From Shewanella loihica PV-4 (lineage in GTDB: Bacteria > Pseudomonadota > Gammaproteobacteria > Enterobacterales > Shewanellaceae): a stretch of DNA of 64,000 bases. Where the stretch lies: the NCBI RefSeq assembly GCF_000016065.1, contig NC_009092.1, positions 2,108,001-2,172,000 of the forward strand, in the 5' to 3' direction. Made by a program: the position numbers and the translations under genes. Every line of letters begins with the position of its first letter. The stretch's first letter is position 1. Positions 17,619-27,121 of this stretch are shown in pieces. A model generated the notes under the pieces. The model saw only the letters and a program-made list of their open reading frames with translations. It did no database searches and was not told the DNA's origin.

Positions 17619-19991
17619 ATGCCAGCTAAGGTGCCACTGCAGGATGTAGACGCAAAATATCTAAAGATCATCAGTGAGTTTGCCATCGACATGCTCTCTC
17701 TGAGCGGCGTGGATGAGATCCTCTGGCATCTGGCGCAGAATGTGGTCTCCCAGCTGGGGTTCGATGATGTGGTGGTCTATCTGCTGGATCCCGCCCGGGG
17801 CGTCTTGATGCAGAAGGCCAGCTTCGGCGACAAGAATCCCAGCGGCCATGAGATCCTCGCGCCCATAGAGCTCAAGCTGGGGGAAGGGGTGGTTGGTACC
17901 GTGGCCAAGACCAAGCAGCCCCTGAACGTTACCGACACCCGGCTGTTCCCCAACTATATCGTCGATGATGCCCCAAGGCTCTCCGAGCTCGCCGTGCCCA
18001 TGTTGATGGAGGGGGAGGTGATCGGAGTGATTGATACCGAACATCCAAAGAAGAATTTCTACACGCCCCACCATGAGCGAATTTTATTTGCGCTGGCCTC
18101 TATCGCGGCGCTGAAGATCCACAGAGCCAATAATCTGGTGACGCTGCAAAAGCGGGTGGCCGAGTTGGAATATGCCAGCAAGATCCAAGATACCCTGTTT
18201 GCCATAGCCGAGATCATCTTCGAGACCGATTCCATCAAGGCCTTCTACCAGAAACTGCACACCTGTATCGCCCGCCTGCTCAAGGCTGACAACTTCTATG
18301 TGGCGCTGCTCAGCGATGATGGCCAAACCTTGCACTTTCCCTACCATGTAGATCAGTACGATCATCTTGCAGAAGACGCCGAGCAGCCCCTGTTACCGAC
18401 CCGTCTTGGGATCACTGGCTATGCACTGCTTAAGAATCGGCCGCTGTTGGCCCATGAAGGGCAGATTCAGGCGTTGGTGGATCAGGGGGAGATAGTGATC
18501 AATGGCGCCATGCCAACGGCCTGGCTCGGGGTGCCCTTTGGCGACGAGGCGTTTCGTGGCATCGTCGTGGTGCAGAGTTATCATGGTGATTATCGTTATA
18601 GCGAAGCCGATCAGCAGCTGCTGGTGTTTACTGCCAAGCATATACGTAACGCCATCAGCCGCATGAAGCTCAAGGCCAATCTTACTGAGATGGCCCTCTA
18701 TGATGGCTTAACTGGGCTGCCCAATCGCACCCTGTTCATCGACCGCCTCAATCAGGCCATCGCCAAACTGAATGACGCTTGTAACGACGCTGCATCTGCT
18801 GCTGGGGTTGGGCTGGTGCTGCTGGATATCGACCATTTTAAGGCGGTTAACGATACCTATGGTCACCATCTTGGGGATGAGCTGCTTAAGGTGTTTGCCG
18901 AGCGCATCCATGCCGCGATAGCGAGCCAGGATACCTTCTGCCGACTCGGGGGGGATCAATTTGGTCTGCTGTTGGTGGATATCAATTCAGAGGAGCAGTG
19001 CCTGGAGCGGGTCGAAGCCCTGCGAGAGCAGATGCAAGCCGTGCTGGATCTCGGCGGGATCTCGCTTACCTTGTCCGTCAGCATGGGGCTGGTGACCTGT
19101 TTCTCACCCGGGATGCAGGTGACGGATCTGCTGCGCATGGGGGATCAGTCGCTGCTAAGGGCCAAGCTGATGGGACGGCACAGGCTTTGTGTGTTCACAA
19201 GTGGCGAGCAGGCGGAGCTTCAGGAGGCGCAGATATGTCAGGCGTTTCAGCAGGCCGCAGATCAAGGTGAGCTCTATTTCAGTTTTCAACCTCAATACCG
19301 GCTCAAGGATGGCAAACTCCTAGGGGCAGAGGCGCTGCTACGTTGGCAGCATCCAAGATTAGGTACCATCTCACCACGGCGATTGCTTGCGCCGCTGCGC
19401 CGACAAGGCGCCCTCGAGCTGGTGGATGCTGTGGTCGCTAAGCTTATCCTGGCTCATCTTAAGCGTTATCACGGCGACTATCCCGAGGGATTTCGCCTCA
19501 GCGTGAACATAGCCTGTGACGGCTGCGCCTTGTTTGATGCGCTAGGGAGAATGGCCGGGGAGGGCATCGAGCTGGCATCTTATCTGGGCATAGAGATCCC
19601 TGAGTCCAGCCTCGGCGCCTCGTTCGAGGCGGTAGTTAGCTGTATCGCACGGGCAAAGTCTCTCGGCGTGCTGGTGAGCCTGGATGATGTAGGTGCCAGC
19701 CACGCTACTTTTAAATATCTGCAGGAGTTCAGGTTCAATCGCCTCAAGATAGCCCAAGGGCTCATCAGTCCAATGGAGATGGCCTATGACAACCAGGTTA
19801 TTTTGGAGACCATCATCAATCTCGCCAGCACGTTGAATATCGATACCCTGGCGCAGGGGATTGAAACCCGCGAGCAGTACCAGACGATGCAGGCTCTGGG
19901 GTGCGACTATGGTCAGGGGGAGTTTATGAATCCCTCCGTCAGCGAGGAAAAGCTACTGCTTATGCTGACAGAGTCCCATCTATATAGATGA
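17619..19991 (+). CDS. GAF-GAF-GGDEF-EAL protein with degenerate catalytic motifs
   Basis: Soluble protein of 790 residues: two GAF-like sensor domains (about 25-170 and 195-345), a GGDEF domain (about 360-525) and an EAL domain (about 545-785). The diguanylate cyclase motif is GGDQF at 444-448 (Glu to Gln), and the inhibitory RxxD site is ASQD. In the EAL domain E571 (AEALLRW), the Asp pair 689-690 and K710 are kept. However, DFGTG reads DVGAS, KID reads KIA, and the usual AEGVE reads AQGIE (Q746), replacing a glutamate implicated as catalytic base. It therefore probably senses or binds c-di-GMP rather than making or breaking it. It is monocistronic, with no transmembrane helices. Confidence 0.88.
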   Translation: MPAKVPLQDVDAKYLKIISEFAIDMLSLSGVDEILWHLAQNVVSQLGFDDVVVYLLDPARGVLMQKASFGDKNPSGHEILAPIELKLGEGVVGTVAKTKQPLNVTDTRLFPNYIVDDAPRLSELAVPMLMEGEVIGVIDTEHPKKNFYTPHHERILFALASIAALKIHRANNLVTLQKRVAELEYASKIQDTLFAIAEIIFETDSIKAFYQKLHTCIARLLKADNFYVALLSDDGQTLHFPYHVDQYDHLAEDAEQPLLPTRLGITGYALLKNRPLLAHEGQIQALVDQGEIVINGAMPTAWLGVPFGDEAFRGIVVVQSYHGDYRYSEADQQLLVFTAKHIRNAISRMKLKANLTEMALYDGLTGLPNRTLFIDRLNQAIAKLNDACNDAASAAGVGLVLLDIDHFKAVNDTYGHHLGDELLKVFAERIHAAIASQDTFCRLGGDQFGLLLVDINSEEQCLERVEALREQMQAVLDLGGISLTLSVSMGLVTCFSPGMQVTDLLRMGDQSLLRAKLMGRHRLCVFTSGEQAELQEAQICQAFQQAADQGELYFSFQPQYRLKDGKLLGAEALLRWQHPRLGTISPRRLLAPLRRQGALELVDAVVAKLILAHLKRYHGDYPEGFRLSVNIACDGCALFDALGRMAGEGIELASYLGIEIPESSLGASFEAVVSCIARAKSLGVLVSLDDVGASHATFKYLQEFRFNRLKIAQGLISPMEMAYDNQVILETIINLASTLNIDTLAQGIETREQYQTMQALGCDYGQGEFMNPSVSEEKLLLMLTESHLYR

Positions 19992-20154
19992 TCTCGCGTA
20001 TCATTTAGTGATTGATACCATACTCTTTTGTCGCTCACGCCGGGCGTAAATGTAAATGGTGTGTTAAGTTTGTAAGCAAAGGTAAAACGCCTTGAAGCAC
20101 TTATATTCCTAGGTAAACTACCGATAACATAACGCGCATTCTTTCGGAAGATTG

Positions 20155-21240
20155 ATGAAAAAAACGATAATAATCTCAATGCTTTTAGCGGCGGGCGCCG
20201 CCACCTACTATTTCACTCAGCAAACCGAAACGCCTAAGGGGCCACGCGGGCGGCCTACGCCTAACGTGGTAGTGGCAAAGGCCGAAATGCAGCCGATTCG
20301 TGACGAGGTAGAGGCCCTGGGAACCGGTAAGGCCAACGAATCGATCACTGTGACCCCTAAGGTCACCGACATGGTGACCGAAATCAATTTCAACGACGGT
20401 CAGATGGTCGATAAGGGCCAGCTTCTGGTGCGTTTGCAAGACAGAGAGCAGATCGCCCGCGTGACTGTGGCCCGGGTGAAGATGAAAGATCATGAGCGCG
20501 AACTGGCGCGTATCAGCTCACTGGTCACCAGTCAGACGGTGGCGGCACTGGAGCGCGACAGGCTGCAGACCCTTATCGATACCGCCAAGGCCGAGCTGGA
20601 TCAGGCAGAATCTTCCCTCAAGGACAGACGCATACTGGCACCATTCTCTGGCCGCCTGGGCCTGCGTCAGGTGAGTCAGGGCAGCCTGGTAACGCCAGGT
20701 ACAGTGATCACCACCTTAGATGATATATCCACGATCAAACTGGATTTCTCCGTGCCTGAGCGCTTCCTGCAGTCTCTGGCGATAGGTAAGTCGGTCGAGG
20801 CCAGCGCCGTGGCCTTCGAAGGCGAGCTCTTCACCGGTAAGGTGGTCTCTGTTGATAGCCGCATCAATCCGACCACACGCGCGGTGACGGTGCGGGCCGA
20901 GATCCCCAACAAGGGAATGCGTCTGCTACCCGGCATGTTGATGAAGGTGAAGCTTATCAAGCAGAGCCGCGAAGCACTCATCATCCCAGAGGCGGCGATT
21001 ATCCCGATTCAGAAAGATCACTTCGTCTACCTGGTGAATGATGAGAACGTGGTCGAGCGTCGTCAGGTGCAACTAGGCCTGCGTAAACGCGGCTGGGTGG
21101 AGATTGTCGGCGGTGTAGATGTCGGCGAGCAGGTGATGGTACGCGGCATTCTCAAGGTGCGCCCAGGCGATACCGTCAAGGTGCAATACAGCGAACATTT
21201 CAGTTTCAACCAACAAGCTAAGGTGGAGCCGCTAGCATGA
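20155..21240 (+). CDS. RND efflux periplasmic adaptor (membrane fusion protein)
   Basis: Protein of 361 residues with an N-terminal membrane anchor or signal (residues 3-20), a lipoyl/barrel-sandwich domain split by a short coiled hairpin (about 60-170), then beta-barrel and membrane-proximal domains. It matches HlyD/AcrA-type adaptors and acts with the following RND pump. The ATG at 20155 has GGAAG 5 bp upstream, favouring it over a TTG one codon earlier. Its stop overlaps the pump start by 4 bp (ATGA), so translation is coupled. No outer-membrane channel gene is in the unit; a TolC-like partner encoded elsewhere is likely. Confidence 0.92.
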   Translation: MKKTIIISMLLAAGAATYYFTQQTETPKGPRGRPTPNVVVAKAEMQPIRDEVEALGTGKANESITVTPKVTDMVTEINFNDGQMVDKGQLLVRLQDREQIARVTVARVKMKDHERELARISSLVTSQTVAALERDRLQTLIDTAKAELDQAESSLKDRRILAPFSGRLGLRQVSQGSLVTPGTVITTLDDISTIKLDFSVPERFLQSLAIGKSVEASAVAFEGELFTGKVVSVDSRINPTTRAVTVRAEIPNKGMRLLPGMLMKVKLIKQSREALIIPEAAIIPIQKDHFVYLVNDENVVERRQVQLGLRKRGWVEIVGGVDVGEQVMVRGILKVRPGDTVKVQYSEHFSFNQQAKVEPLA

Positions 21241-24200
21241 TCTTGACGGATTTGTCGGTAAAACGACCGGTTTTTGCGTCCGTCATCAGCATGTTATTAA
21301 TCGCCTTTGGTTTGGTTTCCTTCGATAAACTCCCCCTGAGGGAGTACCCTAATATCGATCCGCCGATCGTCTCGGTACAAACCAACTATCGCGGCGCCAG
21401 TGCCGCCGTGGTGGAGAGTCGCATCACCCAGCTGGTGGAAGACAGGATCAGCGGCGTCGAAGGGATCCGCAATATTAATTCTTCCAGCAGCGATGGTCGC
21501 TCCTCCGTGACCCTGGAATTCGACGTCGGCCGTGATATCGAGGCGGCGGCCAACGATGTGCGCGACCGTATCTCGGGCCTGCTCAACAACCTGCCGGAAG
21601 AGGCCGATCCCCCAGAGGTGCAAAAGGCCAATGGTGGAGATGAGGTGATCATGTGGCTCAACCTGGTCTCGGATCAGATGAACACTCTGCAGCTCACCGA
21701 CTATGCCCGTCGTTACCTGGTAGATCGTTTCTCTGTGATCGACGGTGTGGCAAATATTCGTATCGGTGGCGGTAAGGTGTACGCCATGCGGGTGTGGATA
21801 GACAGGCAGGCCCTGGCGGCCCGTAACCTGACGGTATCGGATATCGAATCTGTGCTGCGCTCAGAAAACGTCGAGTTGCCGGCCGGCTCGGTGGAATCTC
21901 AGGACAGACACTTCACCGTGCGCCTGGAGCGCACCTTCAAGACGGCGGAAGATTTTAACAATCTGGTGCTGGCCGAAGGGGAAGATGGTTACCTCATCAA
22001 GCTGGGTGACGTGGCCAGGGTAGAGATTGGCTCGGAAGAGGAGCGTATTACCTTCCGCGGTAACCGTGAGGCCATGATTGGCCTTGGGATCTCCAAGCAG
22101 TCGACCTCCAATACCCTGGAAGTGGCCCGCGCCGCCAATGCCCTGGTGGATAAGATCAATCCGACACTGCCTGCTGGCATGGAGATTAAACGCTCCTATG
22201 ACAGCTCAGTGTTTATTGAAGCCTCCATCAAGGAGGTGTATCAGACCCTGTTTATCGCCATGTTTCTGGTGATTGTGGTGATCTATCTCTTCCTGGGCAG
22301 CGTGCGCGCCATGTTGATCCCGGCGTTGACGGTACCTGTCTCCTTGATGGCGACCTTTATCGTGCTCTACGCCTTGGGTTACACCATTAACCTGCTGACC
22401 CTGCTGGCGATGATTCTGGCTATTGGCATGGTGGTGGATGATGCCATCGTGGTGCTGGAAAACATCCACAGACGCATCGAGGAGGGCGACTCGCCCCTCA
22501 AGGCGGCCTACTTAGGTTCTCGTGAGGTGGCCTTTGCCGTGGTGGCGACCACCCTGGTATTGGTAGCTGTGTTTATGCCAATCACCTTCTTAGAGGGAGA
22601 TCTGGGTAAACTCTTTAAGGAGTTTGCGGTGGCCATGAGCGCCGCGGTGATCTTCTCGAGTCTGGTGGCCCTGACCCTAAGCCCCATGATGTGCTCTAAG
22701 CTGCTTAAGCCTGCGGGGCAAGATCCTTGGCTGGTGCGCAAGATAGATGCAGGGATGAACTGGCTGTCGGCCGGTTACCGTGCGACGCTTAAGCGCGCCA
22801 TGATCCATCCCTTTATCGTCAGCTCGCTGGTGGTTATCGCCTTAGGGCTTAGCGGTTATCTGATGACTAAGGTGCCGCAGGAGTTTGCGCCTCAGGAGGA
22901 TAGGGGCTCGATGTTTCTGATCGTCAACGGTCCTCAGGGGGCAAGCTTCGAGTATATCAGCCCCTACATGGATGAAATTGAAAATCGCCTGATGCCCCTG
23001 GTGGACAGCGGTGACATCAAGCGTCTGCTTATTCGAGCGCCACGCGGCTTTGGTCGCAGTGCCAACTTCTCTAACGGCATGGCGATCATAGTACTGGAAG
23101 ACTGGGCGGACCGTCGCAGTGCCTTTGAGATCATAGGTGACATTCGTGCCCGTCTGTCGGATCTCGCCGGTGTGCGCGCCTTCCCCGTAATGCGTCAGGC
23201 CTTCGGCCGCGGCGTGGGTAAGCCGGTGCAGTTTGTGCTTGGAGGCCCAAGCTATGAAGAGCTCGCCAAGTGGCGCGACATCTTGTTGGAGAAGGCCAAG
23301 GAAAATCCTAACCTGGTTGGCTTGGATCACGACTATCAGGAGACCAAGCCTCAGCTGAGGGTGGTGATCGACAAAGACAGGGCGGCGGACCTTGGGGTCT
23401 CTATCTCGCACATAGGCCGCACGCTCGAGTCTATGCTGGGCTCGCGTCTGGTGACCACCTTCATGCGCGACGGCGAAGAGTATGACGTGATCATCGAGGG
23501 TAACCGGGATAATCAGAATACCGCCAGCGATCTGAGCAACATCTATGTGCGCTCGGACCGCAGCCGTGAGCTGATCCCGCTTGCTAATCTGGTCTCGGTA
23601 GAGGAGTTTGCCGATGCCAGCCAGTTAAACCGCTACAACCGTATGCGCGCCATTACCATAGAGGCCAACCTGGCCGATGGTTATAGCTTGGGTGAGGCGC
23701 TAGATTACCTTAACAATCTGGCCTACACCTATCTGCCGGCCGAGGCGGTGATCAGCTATAAGGGGCAGTCTCTGGACTATCAGGAGTCTGGCAGCTCGAT
23801 GTATTTCGTCTTCCTGCTGGCGCTGGGTATCGTCTTTTTGGTACTCGCGGCCCAGTTCGAGAGCTATATTCACCCTATGGTGATCATGCTGACCGTACCT
23901 CTGGCCACCTTGGGCGCCCTAATCGGCCTCTGGGTGACAGGCCAGAGCCTGAACATCTATAGCCAGATAGGCATCATCATGCTAGTGGGGCTGGCGGCCA
24001 AGAATGGTATCTTGATCGTCGAATTTGCTAACCAGCTGCGGGATAAAGGGATCGAATTCGACACTGCGATCATCCAGGCGGCAAGCCAGCGCCTTCGTCC
24101 TATCCTGATGACAGGGATCACCACGGCGGCGGGGGCTATTCCGCTGGTGTTGGCCCAGGGCGCAGGCGCCGAGACACGCTTCGTGATTGGTGTGGTGGTC

Positions 24201-24365
24201 TTGTCGGGTATCATACTGGCGACCTTCTTTACGCTGCTGGTGATCCCGGTGGCCTATGGCCTGATCGCCAGAAATACCGGTTCGCCGGAGGAGATCAGTC
24301 AGCGATTGGACGCCGAACTAGCACAAGATCAACATCACGAGTCAGGCTTAAGAAATGCCGACTAG
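21237..24365 (+). CDS. RND multidrug efflux permease, HAE-1 type
   Basis: Protein of 1042 residues, full length for AcrB/MexB-like drug:proton antiporters: 12 membrane helices and two large periplasmic loops (about 35-330 and 560-860). The proton-relay aspartate pair is in GMVVDDAIVVLEN in helix 4, and conserved GLAAKNGILIVEFAN is in the second half. Its substrate is not predictable from sequence. It is the second gene of a two-gene operon that ends at the terminator at 24375. Confidence 0.93.
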   Translation: MILTDLSVKRPVFASVISMLLIAFGLVSFDKLPLREYPNIDPPIVSVQTNYRGASAAVVESRITQLVEDRISGVEGIRNINSSSSDGRSSVTLEFDVGRDIEAAANDVRDRISGLLNNLPEEADPPEVQKANGGDEVIMWLNLVSDQMNTLQLTDYARRYLVDRFSVIDGVANIRIGGGKVYAMRVWIDRQALAARNLTVSDIESVLRSENVELPAGSVESQDRHFTVRLERTFKTAEDFNNLVLAEGEDGYLIKLGDVARVEIGSEEERITFRGNREAMIGLGISKQSTSNTLEVARAANALVDKINPTLPAGMEIKRSYDSSVFIEASIKEVYQTLFIAMFLVIVVIYLFLGSVRAMLIPALTVPVSLMATFIVLYALGYTINLLTLLAMILAIGMVVDDAIVVLENIHRRIEEGDSPLKAAYLGSREVAFAVVATTLVLVAVFMPITFLEGDLGKLFKEFAVAMSAAVIFSSLVALTLSPMMCSKLLKPAGQDPWLVRKIDAGMNWLSAGYRATLKRAMIHPFIVSSLVVIALGLSGYLMTKVPQEFAPQEDRGSMFLIVNGPQGASFEYISPYMDEIENRLMPLVDSGDIKRLLIRAPRGFGRSANFSNGMAIIVLEDWADRRSAFEIIGDIRARLSDLAGVRAFPVMRQAFGRGVGKPVQFVLGGPSYEELAKWRDILLEKAKENPNLVGLDHDYQETKPQLRVVIDKDRAADLGVSISHIGRTLESMLGSRLVTTFMRDGEEYDVIIEGNRDNQNTASDLSNIYVRSDRSRELIPLANLVSVEEFADASQLNRYNRMRAITIEANLADGYSLGEALDYLNNLAYTYLPAEAVISYKGQSLDYQESGSSMYFVFLLALGIVFLVLAAQFESYIHPMVIMLTVPLATLGALIGLWVTGQSLNIYSQIGIIMLVGLAAKNGILIVEFANQLRDKGIEFDTAIIQAASQRLRPILMTGITTAAGAIPLVLAQGAGAETRFVIGVVVLSGIILATFFTLLVIPVAYGLIARNTGSPEEISQRLDAELAQDQHHESGLRNAD

Positions 24366-24374
24366 ATAAATGAG

Positions 24375-24402
24375 AAGGCCAATCACAAGATTGGCCTTTT
24401 TT
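24375..24402 (+). terminator. Terminator of the RND operon
   Basis: AAGGCCAATC (24375-24384) pairs with GATTGGCCTT (24389-24398), loop ACAA, followed by TTTT. Confidence 0.87.
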
Positions 24403-24613
24403 GTATCCATAAGACGGCTATCTGCGTTTTGATTCAGCGGCTGCAATGGTTTTTGGAACTGTATGGTCAGCTTGACAGCTTCTTAAAAACTAAAGCAAAA
24501 AACTTCATTCAAAATCGCTAAATAATGGAATTTGACCACTAACGTCTCATTAACAAGTGATGGCGAATATAGTAGAGTGAAAACAGAACTTGGTTGCAAC
24601 AGGGAGAATGCAG

Positions 24614-24931
24614 ATGACATTATCAATCGAGACTAAGCAGCATCAACCCAAGTCGGCGCCTGCAACACTGCAGAAAAACGCCATTCGAGTCGATGGACGC
24701 CTCAGCATGAGTCGAGAAGCGCTCGACTTCAAATCGTTTAGCTCAAATTGCCTCTATGGCCCGTACCACCTACCACTCAAAGAGATAGTCAAGGTCGAGA
24801 CCTGTTGGGGTAAGGGCGCCGGGATCTTACCGATCACGCCAGATGGGATCCAGGTGAGCCTCAGCAATGGTGATCGCTATCAGTTTATCGTGGCCGATCC
24901 CGAGGCCTGGGTGAAGAGTCTCTCTTCATAA
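24614..24931 (+). CDS. Small GRAM/PH-like domain protein
   Basis: Protein of 105 residues, no signal or membrane segment. From about residue 27 it shows a pleckstrin/GRAM-like beta pattern: GRLSMSREALDFKSF, LPLKEIVKVETCWGKGAGILP, PDGIQVSLSNGDRYQFIV, then a C-terminal helix. The GRLxxxxxxLxF and I-x-x-V...G-x-x-V pattern is typical of bacterial GRAM domains, which are of unknown function. I chose ATG 24614 because AGGGAG lies 8 bp upstream; ATG 24608 is too close to it. Single gene. Confidence 0.62.
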   Translation: MTLSIETKQHQPKSAPATLQKNAIRVDGRLSMSREALDFKSFSSNCLYGPYHLPLKEIVKVETCWGKGAGILPITPDGIQVSLSNGDRYQFIVADPEAWVKSLSS

Positions 24932-25349
24932 TCAGGTGCACAAGGTATTAGCTGGTCGCCAGCTCGTTTAAAGGTCTGACTTTATTTATGGTAAGTGCAA
25001 CAGGCGATAGCGACTAATACGTGACGCTAATATCTGGACCTTGTGCATTTCATTAGCACTAACTAAAAGGCGAGTCCTGTCTGGGCTGGCCTTTTTTGTT
25101 TTACCACTTCCTTTATGTTTTCACCGTATCTCTAGCCGTTTCTTTGCTTTGCGAGTTCTTTAATTCCAGGCTTAGTTACATTTCAGATCGGCAAGCCCAG
25201 AGCAATTACCAACATGGCACTAGACATAGCTATAGCCAAGCATGCACAGCGCATTCACTCCTTTTCAGTCTATTACCCAGGTTGACGTTTCTTGACGCAA
25301 AAAGTTTGTCATAGGTAAGGCCTTTGTAATTAATCTGTTAAGGAAATTT
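24932..25349. other. Intergenic region with one imperfect terminator
   Basis: 418 bp with no gene I trust. It contains the hairpin terminator at 25065-25097 and the leader of the following lipoprotein gene. A 72-codon open frame at 25096-25314 has no ribosome site and no recognisable composition. Confidence 0.5.
25065..25097 (+). terminator. Imperfect Rho-independent terminator
   Basis: AAAAGGC and AGTCC on the left arm pair with GGGCT and GCCTTTTTT on the right arm with one internal mismatch, loop TGTCT, followed by a T run. It lies 134 bp after the small PH-like gene, so the transcript it ends is uncertain. Confidence 0.55.
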
Positions 25350-26720
25350 ATGTTAATTAAACAACGCAATTGGAAATTGGCTCTGCTGGCTGGAGTGGCT
25401 GTGATGACGGCCGCCTGTGACTCGGATGAGACCAGCAGTGACGCTGCGGCCTACATTCAGTTCTATAACGCCTCGCCCAACAGTGTAGCGACCCACTTGG
25501 TGCTGGATGAGCATGCCTATACCGCGGTGGAGTTTAGTGATGCCTTGCCTCGCTATCAGTATGCGCTAGGAGAGGCCGAGGCCAGTATTCGCGGCTATGA
25601 TGCAGGTGGTGATACGGTCGAGTTGCATGAATTCTCGTTGGATCTCAAAGATGGCGACAATCACCTGTTTGTGCTTATCGGCGACTATGAGAGTAGCGAA
25701 TACTTAGACATACGTTATGAGCGCAGCGAGATGGATGAGATCAACGATGACGCCAACAGCGACGAGAGCAAGATGCAGATCTTGGCGGTGCACGGGGCCA
25801 TGGATGAGGGGGCCTATGATCTGTACCTGGCCAAGGCCGGTTCGAGCTTCAGTGAGGCTGAGTTACTGGGCAGCCTCAGCTACAAAGAGAACACAGAGGC
25901 TGTGATGCTGGATACCGGGGAGTATGTGCTCTATCTGACTGAGCCGGGTGAGAGTCAGCCGGTATTTCACACCAGTACCATGGTGTTAACCAGCGAGACG
26001 GTCAATAAGCTGGTGCTGCATAACAGCTTTGGTCCGGGTGAGCCTAAGTTAGTTGTGGATAATGTCGACTCGACCGGCACGCCTGTGGGGTATGTCAATC
26101 AAGATGCCGACGCCGAGTTCAGGGTCTACAACGCCATGAACCAGGCGCGATCGCTCGATCTACAGCTGAGCAGCGATGCCCAGAATATTAACCTGGAGGC
26201 GCTTTCGCCCCATACCCTGAGTGATTTCAGCGCGATAGATTACAACGACTATGGCGTTAGCGTGTTCAATGCAGGTTCTGCTGATCTGCTGGCCAATAAC
26301 CTGCTGGTGACCTTCAACCAGGATGAGAGTAAGACCTTAGTTATCTATGATAATAAGGCGGGGGAAACCCTGGGCATGACCATCGCCCACGATCACAGGC
26401 CGAACGCCTTCGAGCATACCTTGACGGTAGCCAATCTTATCGACACTTACGACAGCCTGGATCTCTACTTAGTGCGCGATGGGGAGACCATAGATACGGC
26501 GGCCTATAAGCTGACTTACTTGAACTTCACCGAGCTGGCGCAGATCAACCTGCCGACAGGCGATTATGATATCAGCCTGGTACACAAGGAGGATAACGGC
26601 ACCCTGACCTTAGTGTATCAGTCGGATGCGCAGGCTATTGATCAGACGGGCAATTACACCTTAGTGCTGAGCCGGGACGAAACCCAGCCATTGGGGCACA
26701 GGGCTATGCTGTTCCAATAG
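25350..26720 (+). CDS. DUF4397 domain lipoprotein
   Basis: Protein of 456 residues with a lipoprotein signal (lipobox TAAC, cysteine at 23; following Asp residues at 24 and 26). The mature part is acidic and contains DUF4397-type beta repeats, recognisable as YIQFYNASPNS, then EFRVYNAMNQARSLDLQL, and the later LTVANLIDTYDSLDLYL. The family is found in secreted and cell-surface proteins; the function is unknown. Asp at +2 after the cysteine would favour retention in the inner membrane by the E. coli rule, but this rule is not secure in Shewanella. Single gene between terminators. Confidence 0.8.
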   Translation: MLIKQRNWKLALLAGVAVMTAACDSDETSSDAAAYIQFYNASPNSVATHLVLDEHAYTAVEFSDALPRYQYALGEAEASIRGYDAGGDTVELHEFSLDLKDGDNHLFVLIGDYESSEYLDIRYERSEMDEINDDANSDESKMQILAVHGAMDEGAYDLYLAKAGSSFSEAELLGSLSYKENTEAVMLDTGEYVLYLTEPGESQPVFHTSTMVLTSETVNKLVLHNSFGPGEPKLVVDNVDSTGTPVGYVNQDADAEFRVYNAMNQARSLDLQLSSDAQNINLEALSPHTLSDFSAIDYNDYGVSVFNAGSADLLANNLLVTFNQDESKTLVIYDNKAGETLGMTIAHDHRPNAFEHTLTVANLIDTYDSLDLYLVRDGETIDTAAYKLTYLNFTELAQINLPTGDYDISLVHKEDNGTLTLVYQSDAQAIDQTGNYTLVLSRDETQPLGHRAMLFQ

Positions 26721-26773
26721 GAAAGTGAAATGTTTGAGCTGACGAAATAAGGCTCAGAAATTAAGGGCAATAA

Positions 26774-26799
26774 AAAAGGCTTACCTGGGTAAGCCTTTT
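26774..26799. terminator. Bidirectional terminator after the DUF4397 gene
   Basis: AAAAGGCTTACC (26774-26785) pairs with GGTAAGCCTTTT (26788-26799). It lies between convergent genes. Confidence 0.83.
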
Positions 26800-26824
26800 C
26801 TGTAGCGATGCGAAATCGTTGAGT

Positions 26825-27091
26825 CTAGTGACTATTTTCATCTGCGCTGGTTTTATCTGCGCTAGCTTTATCTGCGATAGCTTTGTCTGGGCTGGCTTTA
26901 TCTGAGTCAGCTTTGTTTAGGCTATCTTTGCCATGTTTGTCATTAGCGCCTTGGTTTTTTACCTCAGGCTTATGATGGGGCTTGCCAAATTGCGTCATCT
27001 TAAACTTGTTGCTGTATTTGAGCACCGCCAGGTTACTTGCGATCACCCCAAGCACTAAGATGATGATGAGCCAGACTTCGAGACTCGACAT
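26825..27091 (-). CDS. DUF2897 family small membrane protein with DKASA repeats
   Basis: Protein of 88 residues. The N-terminus (EVWLIIILVLGVIASNLAVLKYSNKFKM) has a single membrane helix and matches DUF2897, a short gammaproteobacterial family of unknown function. Normal members end soon after the helix; this one carries an extra lysine- and aspartate-rich tail made of about six five-residue units of the type DKA-x-A, encoded by 15-bp repeats at 26841-26930. It follows kdsB by 30 bp on the same strand and is probably the last gene of the Kdo8N unit. Confidence 0.75.
   Translation of the reverse strand: MSSLEVWLIIILVLGVIASNLAVLKYSNKFKMTQFGKPHHKPEVKNQGANDKHGKDSLNKADSDKASPDKAIADKASADKTSADENSH
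26841..26930 (-). repeat. In-frame 15-bp tandem repeat, six units
   Basis: Six consecutive 15-bp units of the type TCTGCGCTGGCTTTA (plus strand) at 26841, 26856, 26871, 26886, 26901 and 26916, with increasing divergence toward 26930. They encode the DKASA-type tail of the DUF2897 protein. Confidence 0.85.
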
Positions 27092-27121
27092 GGCTATTTC
27101 CCTCTCCTGATTCAGTAACGG

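Noticed and set aside
25096..25314. 72-codon plus-strand frame before the DUF4397 gene
   Set aside because: Begins in the T run of a terminator, and the hydrophobic start looks accidental.
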